Source of the DNA: Euleptes europaea
Lineage: Eukaryota; Chordata; Lepidosauria; Squamata; Sphaerodactylidae
Direction of reading: 5' to 3'
DNA length: 64,000 bases
NCBI RefSeq assembly: GCF_029931775.1
Contig: NC_079312.1
Location: forward strand, 11,725,821 to 11,789,820
Shown: in pieces, positions 34,048 through 44,085 of the stretch
Position numbering within the stretch: the first letter of the stretch is position 1
How the letters are laid out: each line of letters opens with the position of its first letter
Program-made: the position numbers and the translations under genes
Notes under the pieces: model-generated
Seen by the model: the letters and a program-made list of their open reading frames with translations, nothing else
What the model was told of the DNA's origin: nothing
Databases searched by the model: none

Positions 34048-34465
34048 ACAGAATTGCCAGCTTGGGGGGGGGGGATACTTGGAGATTTGGGGGGGGGTGG
34101 AGTCTGGGGAGAGGGGAGGGGAGGGACCTCAGTAGGGTATAATACCAGAAAATCCACCCTCCAAAGCAACCAGTTTCTCCATGGGAACTGGGCTTGTTCA
34201 TCTGGAGATAGGGTTGCCAACCTCCAGGTACTAGCTGGAGATCTGCTATTACAACTGATTTCCAGGTGACAGCGATCAGTTCCCCTGGAGAAAATGGCCG
34301 CTTTGGCAATTGGACTCTATGGCATTTAAGTCCCTCCCCTCCCCAAACCCTGCCCTCCAAACCTTCTGCCAGAGGTGAAGAGGGACCTGGCAACCCTATC
34401 TGGAGATCAACTGTAATAGAGGGAAATTTTCAGGTGCTACCTGGAGGTTGGCAGCACAACTAATA
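34048..34465 (+). mobile_element. hAT MITE (family 1) inserted in another copy of itself
   Basis: The inner copy at 34209-34398 (TAGGGTTGCCAACC to TGGCAACCCTA) has perfect 8-bp duplications TCTGGAGA (34201-34208, 34399-34406). The outer copy resumes with ATCAACTGTAATAG. Its target lies in the CATCTGGAGATC part of the family body. Confidence 0.8.
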
Positions 34466-34469
34466 AAGA

Positions 34470-34640
34470 AGGTTTTTAAAGGTTTTTTTTTATTTTTAAT
34501 TTTTAATTATTTTTATAATAAACAAAAACAAAAAAAGAAAAAAAATATAAAATACATATAAAAAAGAAAAAAATTACATATACAGCGCACTACTTTTCCA
34601 TTATTAATACAATATTCAATTCTCTTTATAAACCCCGTAG
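34470..34640. repeat. A/T-rich low-complexity tract
   Basis: Runs of T then A with AAAAAAG interruptions, perhaps a degraded LINE or SINE tail. Confidence 0.5.
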
Positions 34641-34744
34641 TGCCCTGAGTCCAAATCTAAAGGGTTTCTTTTAGCACCATCTTCTGGCCTGACATGCCTT
34701 CTCTCTACTCTTTAGAAGTGGAACATCCAAATGTTGCTGTTCCG

Positions 34745-34880
34745 TGATTAATGACAAGGCCCTCTGTTCATGCTCAGTGGCATTGTCAGCCAATGGCGAA
34801 CTACCTACCAAAAAAAAGAGAGCATCCGTTTCAAATAAGATAAGGAGTACAAAAATGTTATCAGAAAGGTAATGGGGTGC
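34745..34880 (-). promoter_or_regulatory. shared upstream block of gene B
   Basis: CTCTGTTCATGCTCAGTGGC, GTCAGCCAATGG (possible CCAAT box) and AAGGAGTACAAAAATG, shared with 25085-25200 and partly 3005-3110. After removing the inserted MITEs it would lie about 300 bp upstream of the gene B first-exon module. Confidence 0.4.
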
Positions 34881-35328
34881 TAATCTAGACAAACTAACCT
34901 AGATTAGGTTGCTGCAATGCGCTCTGCACGGGGCTACCCTTGAAGAGTGTCAGGAAATTACAATCATAAGAACATAAGAAAGGCCTTGCTGGATCCATCA
35001 CGTCCAGCAGTCTGCTCACACAGTGGCCAACCAGGTGCCTCTAGGAAGCCCCCAAACAAGACGACTGAAGCAGCACCATCCTGCCCGTGCTCCACAGCAC
35101 CTAAGATAATAAGCATGCTCCTCTGATCATGGAATCAGTACAGAATGATGCAGACAGCATGCTGACTGAAATGGGTCATAGGGTCCATATCAGTCCTGTC
35201 TTGTTCTGTCTACAATGGCTTCCAGTTTGATTCAGGGGCCAGGTGCTGGTGCTGTCATTTAAAGCCCTATATGGCTTGGTATCCTACTTTAAGGACCACC
35301 TGCTCCTCTATGAACCTACCCAATCACT

Positions 35329-35484
35329 ATGGGCGAAAACGCACAGTCGCTTCATCCTCCTTTAATCCCTGTTTCAGCCAGGATTCAGCCTGGTTCGAAC
35401 GCACGCGTTTCGCCTAATGTGCGTTCGATCCTGGCTAGAACAGGGATTAAAGGAGGATAAAGCGATCATGCGTTTTCACCCTAT
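35329..35484. mobile_element. fold-back MITE, about 155 bp
   Basis: Left arm GGGCGAAAACGCACAGTCGC...CATCCTCCTTTAATCCCTG pairs with the right arm, which reads CAGGGATTAAAGGAGGATAA and ends GCGTTTTCACCC. TAT flanks both ends, a possible 3-bp duplication as in PIF/Harbinger elements. Inserted in the L2 copy. Confidence 0.65.
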
Positions 35485-35666
35485 GATAATCTTCAGATAT
35501 CTTATGTAGGGTGCCCTCGTCATCGGAGACAAAATGGGAGGCGACTCAAGAAAGGGCCTTCTCAGTTGTGGCACCCAAATTATGGAATTCCCTCCCCAGG
35601 GAGATTAATCTGTCCCCTTCTCTCACTGTGTTCCTCCAGTGGGTGAAGACTTTTCTGTTTTGTTAG

Positions 35667-35884
35667 AAGATAATTCACAGTGGGTAGCCGTGTTAGTCTG
35701 TTTGCGGTAGTCAAAAAGGGCAAGAGTCCAGTAGCACTTTAAAGACTAACAAAAATATTTTCTGGTAGGGTATGAGCTTTCGTGATCTGAAGAAGTGAGC
35801 TGTGGCTCACGAAAGCTCATACCCTACCAGAAAATATTTTTGTTAGTCTTTAAGGTGCTACTGGACTCTTGCCCTTTTTGACTA
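35667..35884. mobile_element. inverted-duplicate retroelement tail (Penelope-like?)
   Basis: Two arms of about 100 bp (CAAAAAGGGCAAGAGTCCAG to GGTATGAGCTTTCGTGA and its complement) around a short centre. It is flanked by a perfect 12-bp duplication CTGTTTTGTTAG (35655-35666, 35885-35896), which fits target-primed retrotransposition rather than a DNA transposon. The centre reads CTGAAGAAGTGAGC...GCTCACGAAAGC, a hammerhead-like arrangement. A single-arm copy lies at 41977-42082 and a relic at about 55110-55205. Confidence 0.6.
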
Positions 35885-36000
35885 CTGTTTTGTTAGGTAT
35901 TCCCTTACTAACCCTCCTTCCTGTTTGCGTGTTTATGTGTTTTAAATAGTTGTTTTAATTCTTTTCTGCTATCATGTCCCTATCAGGAGTGCGCTGGGAG

Positions 36001-36189
36001 TGATCCGGATGCTCTCTAACTAGAAATAGCCAGCCGTGATTCCCAAAGGGAGCCAAAACAAGAAAAAAGAGAGAGAGCGCAGCTTTGCTCTCAATAGCAC
36101 ATCAGCCAGGGGAGGGGTTATTTGGGTACTCTCATCATATCGGCCTCTTTCACCTTGAGATAGGTACAGTGGTCCAAACAAGAAGTGCA
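36001..36189. other. upstream flank of gene C
   Basis: Contains a GAGA run near 36070. No shared CCAAT-type block is found here, unlike upstream of genes A and B. Confidence 0.3.
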
Positions 36190-36343
36190 AAGGAGGGTTA
36201 AAGTTATAGAGCGGTGTTTCCTAGACAGGATGCAAAGGGAGGGGAGAAATGCTGAATTCCTCTTCCTTCCCCTCTGGGAAGGCTTTGCTTGCGGAAGAGC
36301 TGGAAGACTGAGGCTGAAGCAGGACAGGGGGTTGCCCAAAAGG
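36190..36343 (+). promoter_or_regulatory. gene C first-exon/promoter module
   Basis: GGGTTAAAGTTATAGAGCG, GTTTCCTAGACAGGATGCA, AGAGCTGGAAGACTGAGGC, donor AAAAGG|GTAAAGAG. Orientation matches gene C (plus). It is head to head with the gene B module, 2.2 kb away. Confidence 0.55.
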
Positions 36344-36668
36344 GTAAAGAGAAGCGGGGCAGGGAAGATGCTCTCCCAGGATGGACAGTCCTTGGGGGGT
36401 GGGGGGGGTGGGAGCTTTTTGGGTCCAACATGGAGAACAGGGGCAGGAGGGAGGAGGAGGAGGAGGAGGAGGGCGGGCTCGCCCCTTCTCTGCCCCCAAG
36501 GAGAGTTGCTAGATCTGGCTTCTGGAACCAAGGATGGATCTTTTGTAAGGAGCTGGAGGGGATCAAGTTTTCCTTCAGGAACAGATTCCCTTCCTGATCT
36601 CTGCAGGTGGAAGTTCTGTTAAAAGCATAGGAGCTGGGCGAACTGGAGTTTCTCCTGGTCACTTGGGC

Positions 36669-36880
36669 AATAGGGTTGTCAACCTCCAGGCACTAGCTGG
36701 AGATCCCCCGCTATTGCAACTGATCTCCAGCCGATATAGATCAGTTCAACTGGAGAAAATGGCCACTTTGGCCATTGGACTCTATGGCATTGAAGTCCCT
36801 CCCCTCCCCAAACCCCGCCCTCCTTTGGCCCCACCCCAAAAACCTCCTGCTGGTGGCGAAGAGGGACCTGGCAAGCCTGC
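36669..36880 (+). mobile_element. hAT MITE (family 1)
   Basis: TAGGGTTGTCAACCTCCAGG to CCTGGCAAGCCT, full family body between; no clear duplication. Confidence 0.7.
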
Positions 36881-37531
36881 TTTAAAGATCTGTAGGCATC
36901 ACCACAAATCTGGTATGGTAGGAGAGAAGTTTGCAAACTGGGTGGGGTGTACGGTTTCCCCCATGGAGACTCCCACCCCAGTCTGTGAGAGAATCCCATC
37001 CCAAATCTTTGAGGTAAAAGCTGACACAGGCAGGGGTGAGGTGTCTGAATAGTTCTGCCTTGGCTGTCCTGAAAGGAATCTCTTTTATGGTAAATGGGAT
37101 TCCTCTGGAGCAGGAGATGATATGTAGAGATACATAGAGCAGCCCATACCAGCATCTTCAGTTGGCCTTAACCTTTGACACTCTAATCTCCCCCACCCCC
37201 TATCCTCTCTGGTTCATGTTCATCTTCCGATGGATAAGTAGGACTAGAGATTATGAATTCATTTTGGAAAATAGACAGGAAATCTTTGTCTTCAAAATGA
37301 GCTCCTGGCCAGTGTAAGGTAAATTCCTGTAAATCCAGGTTGAGGAATATTGGTACCAGTTTATGTGACCGTTTTGTTACTCATCTGAAGAGTGATGTCT
37401 TCATACTAGTTGGTAAAATTTGGATTCCAATGTTTAGAATGAATTCTAAATTTTTTGTTAGGATCTTAATTTTTTTTGTCTTTATTTCCACATTTTCCTG
37501 TCAAATAATATCATCGAACGATCGCCCAGGG

Positions 37532-38260
37532 ATGAAAATGGAGAAGTGTGACCTCCAAGTTCTCACAGTAGGGGAAGGATCAGAGGCAGCAAGAAAAACC
37601 CCTCACGTTCTCCAGCCTGGAAGCATCAGAGAATTCCTGGAAAGGACATCAGGAGATCTGATGCATCAGCAAGCAGGGAAAGGATCCCTTTCCCATGCAC
37701 ACTGGGATGCCCAGTGGCAGGAGTTTCTCAGGATAGTGGAAAACCCTCACTCTGGATGGGGAATCCCACACTTACCAGAGAAACCGTCACACTGGGAGGA
37801 CGCCAAGGCCTTTCTGGCCTCCTTTGAGCAAGTGGCTGAAGCCTGTCAGTGGCCCCAGGAAGAGTGGGTGACCCGAATCCTGCCAGCCCTCAGTGGAGAA
37901 GCTGAGAAGGCCTTTAAAGGACTGGGTGTCAGAGACAGGGAGGATTATGGGAAGGTGAAGGCAGCCATCTTGCGAGGGGATGCCTTGAGCCGAGAGAAGC
38001 AGCGTCAGCAGTTCAGGCGTTTCTGCTACCAGGAGGCCGAGGGGCCAAGAGGGGCCTACAGCCAATTGCGGGAAATGTGCCGCGGGTGGCTGAGAGTGGA
38101 GAATCACAGCAAGGAGCAGATCCTGGAGCTCTTGATCCTGGAGCAGCTGCTGAGCGTCCTGCCATTAGAGATCCAGAGCCGAGTGAGAGAGAGCAGCCCT
38201 GAGAGCTGTTCCCAGGTGGTGGCCCTGGCAGAGGAGTTCCTCTCAAGGCAGGAGAAGCAG
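37532..38260 (+). CDS. SCAN-ZNF gene C, SCAN exon (first coding exon)
   Basis: A 243-codon intact exon from ATG at 37532 (a CCCAG acceptor lies 2 bases upstream; a second ATG follows at 37538) to the donor GAAGCAG|GTGAGG. It encodes [57 protein letters not shown], then the SCAN domain ([38 protein letters not shown]). SCAN mediates homo- and heterodimers with other SCAN factors, so products of A-D could pair with each other. Together with the linker and finger exons it gives a predicted 588-residue protein with no interruption. This is the best candidate for a working gene in the window, with gene D. Confidence 0.92.
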
Positions 38261-38559
38261 GTGAGGCCCTTCTGCTTGGGGGTCCTGAGTGCGAGAGGGC
38301 CTGGGGTGGAGCCAGGGCTGAGATCTCTGTCCATCAAAGGAGGGAGGAGTGCCAGGGTGTGATGGGAGGGTCTTGTCCTTTTCTTGGACGCTCAGCCCTG
38401 ATAAGGCTGCCGTTAGTTGGGAAGGAAGAGAGTGGGTGTTCTGCTTTGGATGGGGCCACCTGCCCCCCAAAAAAGCAGGTCTGTGGCTTCAAAATGCTCA
38501 ACAGTCTGGCTGTGTTACAGTGCCCACAGTTGATGGCTGTAGTCAGGAGCGCCACCTCC

Positions 38560-38640
38560 TTGGTTATGATGTAGCCCTCTAGGCTAGACTACTGCAATAT
38601 GCTCTTTGTGGAGCTTCTCTGGTACATTTTTGGGTTTGAT
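38560..38640 (+). mobile_element. L2-like LINE fragment
   Basis: GGCTAGACTACTGCAATATG followed by CTCTTTGTGGAGC is the conserved LDYCNALYVGLP-type part of L2 ORF2. Confidence 0.55.
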
Positions 38641-38854
38641 CTGAACTGGGGCGGGGGGGGGGGGGATGACACACCAGATACAACCTGCCCAGAAGGACAT
38701 GCAGCTGTTACAGCCTCATGTCTGAATGCATCCAGGTTGCTGCATGTTTTATTTAGAGTCCTGAACACATGAGTTTCAGTCATCTGAATAATGTCTCACC
38801 ACACATCTCCCAAGCCCCTCCAGTTGCAGACTGGAGGACTGTGATTGTGTTACG

Positions 38855-40075
38855 TTAACACATGAAGCAGCCTTATACTGAATCAGACCATCGGCCCATC
38901 AAGGTCAGTCTTGTCTACTCAGACTGGCAGTAGTTCTCCAGGGTTTCAGGGTTTTACATCACTTACAGAAGAAGAGGAAGAGGAGTTGGTTTTTATATGC
39001 TGACTTTCTCTACCACTTATGGAAGACTCAATCCGGCTTACAATCACCTTCCCTTCCCCTCCCCACAACAGACACTCTGTGAGGTGGGAGGATCTTTTAC
39101 CTCAGGGGTGGGGAACCTCAGGCCCGGGGGCCGTATGCGGCCCCCGAGGACATTTTTTGTGGCCCTCGGGAGCTCCGGGGCCCTGTTGCAGAGGCGGGGC
39201 GCAGGGCGGCCCTCCCAGAGGGTGTTCCTGGCGCCACGGCTTACAGTGGTGCTGCGGCGCCCTTTGGACCTCCTCTCGCCTACTGTCGGCTGTTGAGCAG
39301 CGAGAGGGAGGGGGAAAGAGGCTGGCGGCTCCCGGCGGCAGAGCATGCATGCAGGAGCCAATTGGGCTTCGGGGGGGGGGAGGCCTTTTGTGGACTCTGG
39401 GGAGGAAAGGGCATGGAGACTGGGGCCCGGTCGCGTGGGGCTCTGTGCGCCGCTGGGTGTGTGTGTGGGCAGGGGAGGCTGGGGCCCGGTCACGCGGGGC
39501 CAGCGGGTGTGTGTGTGGGGGGGAAGGCTTTTCTCTTTTCTTCCTTTTTCTGTCACTCTTTCTCCTTTCTCTCCCTCTTTTTCTGTCTCTTTCTTTGTCT
39601 CCCTCCGTCCTTTTCTTTGTCTCCCTTCATCCTTTTCTTTCTTTCTCCCTCTCTCTCCATTTCTTTCTCCCTTTCTCTCCCTTCCTCCCTTTTCCTCTTT
39701 CTCTGTTTTCCTTCCTCCCTTGCCGATCGACTGTGGGCTGTGCCCCCCTGGCACCTCATTTGCTCGGGCGCACTGCTGGTTGCCCTTCCGCCTGGGAGGG
39801 GGGAGGGGGGCACCCTGCAGGCCTTCTCTGTGTGGCTTCCCCTGGGGTTGCCAACCTCCAGGTGGTGGCTGGAGACCTGGCAACCCTAGCCTCTTCCCCC
39901 CCCACCGGGAGATCTACACCTGGTATGGCCCCTGAATGATGTCATAAATGTGCAAATGACCCTTGGCAGGAAAAAGGTTCCCCACCCCTGTTTTACCTGG
40001 AGATGCTAAAAGACTGAACCTGGGGTCTTCTGCATGCCAAGCAGATGCTGTACCACTGAGCCACAGCCCCTCAAC
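38855..40075 (-). mobile_element. tRNA-derived SINE split by a Sauria SINE and a hAT element
   Basis: The 3' end (CAGCCTTATACTGAATCAGA, left) and the tRNA-like head (TGCATGCCAAGCAGATGC, right) belong to one minus-strand SINE. Inside are a minus-strand truncated Sauria SINE (about 38967-39093, AGGAGTTGGTTTTTATATGC) and the hAT element at 39103-39990. The nesting order is direct from the sequence. Confidence 0.75.
39103..39990. mobile_element. GC-rich non-autonomous hAT element, 888 bp
   Basis: Ends CAGGGGTGGGGAACCT and its inverse, flanked by perfect 8-bp duplications TTTTACCT (39095-39102, 39991-39998). The interior is GC-rich, then a C/T-rich tract (about 39530-39720), and holds a small family-1 MITE relic near 39840-39900. 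Long frames on both strands come from base bias; no transposase is seen. Confidence 0.85.
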
Positions 40076-40497
40076 AGTGTTCAGGGACTTCTTGATGGTG
40101 GCACCTTGTTTATGGAATTCTTCACTGCAGGGAATCAGCTAGGTTACCTTCATGGTAGTTGTAGATGTTAGTGGCCTCTGCCTCCCAGCAGATGATCCTG
40201 GACAGTGGTCTGTTTATCAAACAAACTCAGCCTGGATTTTCCACCTAAGTGGGCATGGGGTTGCTAATGAACAACGTGAGGGGACAGAATTGGGCCCTTT
40301 CCCTCTGTCTCCCCCCACAAAAATGTGGTGCCCAAAAGTTTCTGTATTCCTTAAGGAAATGCTGTTCTGATTTCTCCCTATCACCTACCAATGAATCTGG
40401 TAAGGTCAGGGCTGGGGGTCAGAATCGTTCCCTCTGTCTCCCTCCCACCCCCATCTTTGTCACTCTGCCCTGAAAGTGTCCCTCTCTGCTGTCGCAG

Positions 40498-40618
40498 GTG
40501 CCCTTGGAGGAGGCATCCAGGAGCGTCTCCCAGGCAGGCCGGGATCCGTGTGACAGTGAGCAGATGCAGTTTTGTGTGGAAACCAAAGAGGAGGAGGATG
40601 GAGATGCCAACCTGTTGG
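40498..40618 (+). CDS. SCAN-ZNF gene C, linker exon (121 nt)
   Basis: GTCGCAG acceptor and TTGG|GTAAGG donor. Reads VPLEEASRSVSQAGRDPCDS then EQMQFCVETKEEEDGDANLL. Phase 0 in, phase 1 out, as in genes A and D. Confidence 0.88.
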
Positions 40619-40799
40619 GTAAGGAAGGGATGGTGTTTTGTGCTTGAGGTCTGCAGTGCTCGGAAGTTCTTTCCTGGTCTCACCTCTGCTCTGGGAACTT
40701 TTTCTTCCTTCAGGGGGCACAGGAGCTGTTCTGGAAACAAAAACCCAGTCTTGTGCACTACCTTAAAAACTGGGCAATTTATGGAAGAGTATGTCAGCT

Positions 40800-41001
40800 A
40801 GGCCCTGACCTGGATGGCCCGGGCTAACCCGATCTCATCAACCCTGGTCAGCCCTGGTCAGTATTTGGATGGGAGACCATGAAGGAATACCACAGTTGCT
40901 ACGCAGAGGAAGGCACTGGCAAAAACCACCTCTGTTAAGTCCCTTGCCTTGAAAACCCCATAAGGGATCACCATAAATCAGCTGTGACTGGATGGCACTT
41001 T

Positions 41002-41058
<57 letters not shown>

Positions 41059-41060
41059 AG
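40800..41060 (+). mobile_element. 5S-rRNA-derived SINE with (CA)n tail
   Basis: TATTTGGATGGGAGACCATG (C-box-like) in the head, CTTGCCTTGAAAACCCCATA in the body, then a tail of about 50 bp of (CA)n at 41007-41057. Internal deletion in the 5S head. Confidence 0.85.
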
Positions 41061-41590
41061 CTAGAGTTCACTTTGTCAAATGCTAAAGTGAGTCTCAAAG
41101 GGAATAAAAGGACCAGGGGGCACAGAAGGAGGAGAGGACCAAATTCAGAAGCTGTCCTAGAATTCTGATGATGACTCTAGAATTAGGTTCCTTTCCCATT
41201 TTTCTCTATGCTACTCCACTGGCTGAGGGACGAATACGCCTTCGCAGTTAGAATGCCCTTGAACATTCTGTTTTTGTAGGGCTGAATAAGAATGTTTGAA
41301 GCTGACAGGGGTGGGGTCCTTTAGCTTGGAGATACATCTGGCAAAGTGTTGTGGATCCCCAAATTTTTTCTTTATGTGGGACACAAAGATCTCTCAAGCC
41401 CTCTCACTGCCCTTTGCCAGAAAATACCTCTTATTGCTGTGAAACAAATCTCACGACCCTGGCTGTAGAATTTATTTGTTTATTTGCTTCATTCATAGCC
41501 CTCTGTTCATGAAAGGTGGATTACACAGGGTAAGACAGTGCTGCCAAACGCCACGAGACATCCAACAGACAACACAGTGGGACTAGGACA

Positions 41591-41882
41591 GGGGTTCCTA
41601 ACATGGTATCCATGAGCACCAATGGTGCCCACTAACACGTTTCCTGGCACCCGCCAAGTGTTTTTAGAAAGTGAGTGGGGCTGGATGGGGTTTTTGTCCA
41701 GCAAGGCTTCTGATTGGGCATTGGAGATTTGATTGGATGTGCAAGATGTTTTAAAAATGTTGGTTTGGTAGCAGCTGCCACTGTAACACAAGGATCTTCA
41801 CTGTGTGATTGACAGTAAGCTGCAGCAGCCATTTTGTGGCTGGCTCCACCTCTGACAGCAGCCATTTTGCAGTTTATGCAAC
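41591..41882 (-). mobile_element. hAT-type MITE (family 2)
   Basis: CAGGGGTTCCTAACATGG at the left is the inverse of the right end of 28034-28363; the interior has GCCATTTTGTGGCTGGCTCC. The right end is eroded. Confidence 0.6.
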
Positions 41883-41976
41883 CTTCAGATTTATGAAACC
41901 TTAAGATGTATATTGAAGCAATATTTTGATACTGTCACATACTATATATGGCATTTTGCTAATATTCAATCAATCA

Positions 41977-42082
41977 TACCCTACCAGAAAATATTTTTGT
42001 TAGTCTTTAAGGTGCTACTGGACTCTTGCCCTTTTTGACTACTACAAACAGACTAACATGGCTACCCACTGTGAATTATATA
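41977..42082 (+). mobile_element. retroelement tail related to 35667-35884
   Basis: ACCCTACCAGAAAATATTTT to GGCTACCCACTGTGAATTA, nearly identical to one arm of the inverted element at 35667-35884. Confidence 0.7.
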
Positions 42083-42218
42083 TGGCATTGTTATTATTTA
42101 GCCATTGATTATATTTTTGAAGTGTTGGTGAGACATATTGTTGTGATATTTGAAACACACTCTTGGATTTTGTGTTCAAACCTGAGTGCCAATTTCATTA
42201 TTCTCTTGATCCCAGCAG

Positions 42219-43135
42219 GGGATGCAGATGATTTTGGAGAACAACATCAATTATCAGAAAAAGCCAAGAATGAAGATCTGAACGGCAGCTTCAGGGATCG
42301 AGATGGACCACAGAGGGAGGAGGGAAGCTACATGGTGGAGAGGAGGGATGAACTAATTCTTTGCCAAGTAGGGGAGTTCCAGGAATTTCCAGTCCAGCAA
42401 GAAAAGCCGACCCAGGATAGGAAGAACAAATTCCTTAATGGACACTTGGGAAGCCCCAAAGGAGAGAAGTTGAATAAAAACATGAAGTTAGGGAAGAGCT
42501 TTGGTCACATCACAAATGTTTCTGCATCATCGACACTCCACACAGGGGAGATACTGTACAACTGCTCTGACTGTAGCAAAAGCTTTAAGATAAAATCTAA
42601 TTTCCTGAAACATAAGGCAATGCATGCCAAGGTGAAGCCATACAGATGTTCTGAGTGTGGGAAGAGCTTTGGACAGAGCGCAGGCCTGATTTCTCACGAA
42701 CGGATTCACACGGGAGAGAAGCCGTACAGATGCTCGGAGTGCGGGAAGAGATTCAGTCACAAACTGAGCCTCAATATCCACGAGAGAGTTCACACGGGGG
42801 AGAGACCATATCAGTGCTCGGAATGTAGCAAGAGCTTTTGTGACAAATCAAATCTCACCAAGCACAAGAGGATCCATACGGGGGAGAAACCCTACCAGTG
42901 CCCAGAGTGTGGGAAGAGCTTCAATCGGAGCACAGCCCTCACTTCGCATCAGAGGATCCACACACAAGAGAAGCCGTACGAATGCCCCGAGTGTGGAAGG
43001 AGTTTCAGTCAGCGTGCAACCCTTATTTCACACCACAGAATTCATATGATGGAAAATTCCCACACCAGCCTCCCAGTACAATTAGGTAATCAAACTGGGT
43101 TCTGGCCTTCTGATGCGCAGAGGGCAGTTACATGA
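42219..43135 (+). CDS. SCAN-ZNF gene C, terminal C2H2 zinc-finger exon
   Basis: A CCCAGCAG acceptor ends at 42218 and the exon opens in phase 1, matching the linker donor. The lead-in (GDADDFGEQHQLSEKAKNED, with VERRDELILCQVGEFQEFPV) resembles those of A and B. Six canonical C2H2 fingers follow, from YNCSDCSKSFKIKSNFLKH to YECPECGRSFSQRATLISHH, with TGEKP/TGERP linkers; finger 1 ends in AKVKP, a weaker linker. The stop is at 43133-43135 after a tail of about 30 residues. An AATAAA at 43413 is a possible poly(A) signal. Predicted role: nuclear, sequence-specific DNA binding. Confidence 0.93.
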
Positions 43136-43720
43136 AGAAGGGCCTTTGTAGTGACTGCCCCTTTGCTGCAGACCTTCTTGGCTACGGAGGCTTTGCTAGC
43201 ATTCTCTTGAAGTTTATGAAGCTTGGAAACATATTTCTGTTTTGCAAACCTTCACTTAGTTTGAGGAAACTGGATATCTCTGTGCTTTCTATGATAGAGA
43301 AAGTGGATCATTCTATAGGTTTCATTGCACATTTTCACCTGAATGCTTTGAAGAGGTTAGCTGTATTTTTCTTATTTATATGTCACCTTGGGGAGCTAGA
43401 GACAAATTAGAAAATAAATGACAAAGATAGTCTGCACTTGATGTGTGTGTGTGTGTGTGTAGCTACTTGAATTTGCATTAACCAAGAGAAAGCTGATTGT
43501 TTAAGCTTCTTGTCTGGGGCAGCTGCCCATCTTGTTGGATGCCATACAATCTTTGGCCAAGAAATCTTACCAATCCCTAGAACATATTTGTGTCCCAACA
43601 TGCGAGAGAAATATGCTTTTAACCTGGGGAACTCAGTTCCACAGAAAATAGGACTGGCCCCATCTTAAATGTCTAGAAACAGCCCATTTCAAGTCACATT
43701 GTTTTGTATGCAGTAAAGCA
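43136..43720 (+). other. probable 3' UTR and flank of gene C
   Basis: AATAAA at 43413 could end the transcript. A (GT)n run lies at 43441-43460. No other element recognised. Confidence 0.4.
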
Positions 43721-44085
43721 GGAATCCCCAACCTTTTTTGAGGCTGTTGTCTCCTTTGGAATTCTGACACAGGGTGGTGGAGACAACCACACAATGTGAA
43801 GGAGCATAACTGTCATAGTAACTCTTCAATATTGCAGGAGAAGCTCTGCTTGACAGACATTTTAAAAAATGAATGTATTGTTTTAAAATATTTTTTTGCG
43901 AACACACAGCTTACCTTCAGTCCCTTTGTACTGTGGTGTCAGCTGCTGCCAAAGCAATTCCCCCTCAATCTGTACAGCCAACCAGAAGCCCTACTAGGCA
44001 AACGTCCCACTGGTCCCTGCCCACTCTCTAAAAACATTTGACAGGTGACATGGTGCCCATAGGTGTCAAATTTGGGACCCCTGCA
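43721..44085 (+). mobile_element. hAT-type MITE (family 2)
   Basis: CAGGAATCCCCAACC to GGGACCCCTG, with GGAATTCTGACACAGGGTGG inside. Flanks CAGTAAAG and CAATACAG are a weak 8-bp match. Confidence 0.65.

Larger units (their letters stand above)
34905..36000 (+). mobile_element. L2-like LINE with nested insertions
   Basis: Pieces at about 34905-34965 (CTGCAATGCGCTCTGCACGG), 35185-35328 (CATTTAAAGCCCTATATGGC), 35485-35666 (GGCCTTCTCAGTTGTGGCAC, GAATTCCCTCCCCAGGGAG) and 35885-36000 follow L2 order. They are interrupted by a CR1 3' end (about 34970-35110) and by the two fold-back elements listed next. Confidence 0.7.

Noticed and set aside
36118-36622. Antiparallel frames of 137-152 codons around the gene C first-exon module
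   Set aside because: They overlap a conserved non-coding block with a splice donor and an AGG repeat; not conserved between the five modules.
39019-39939. Open frames of 200-306 codons on both strands
   Set aside because: They lie inside a GC-rich, C/T-biased non-autonomous hAT element; composition is low-complexity and several frames are open together.
40800-40995. 5S rRNA gene
   Set aside because: The 5S-like head is partial and joined to a SINE body and a CA tail; other copies have target duplications.
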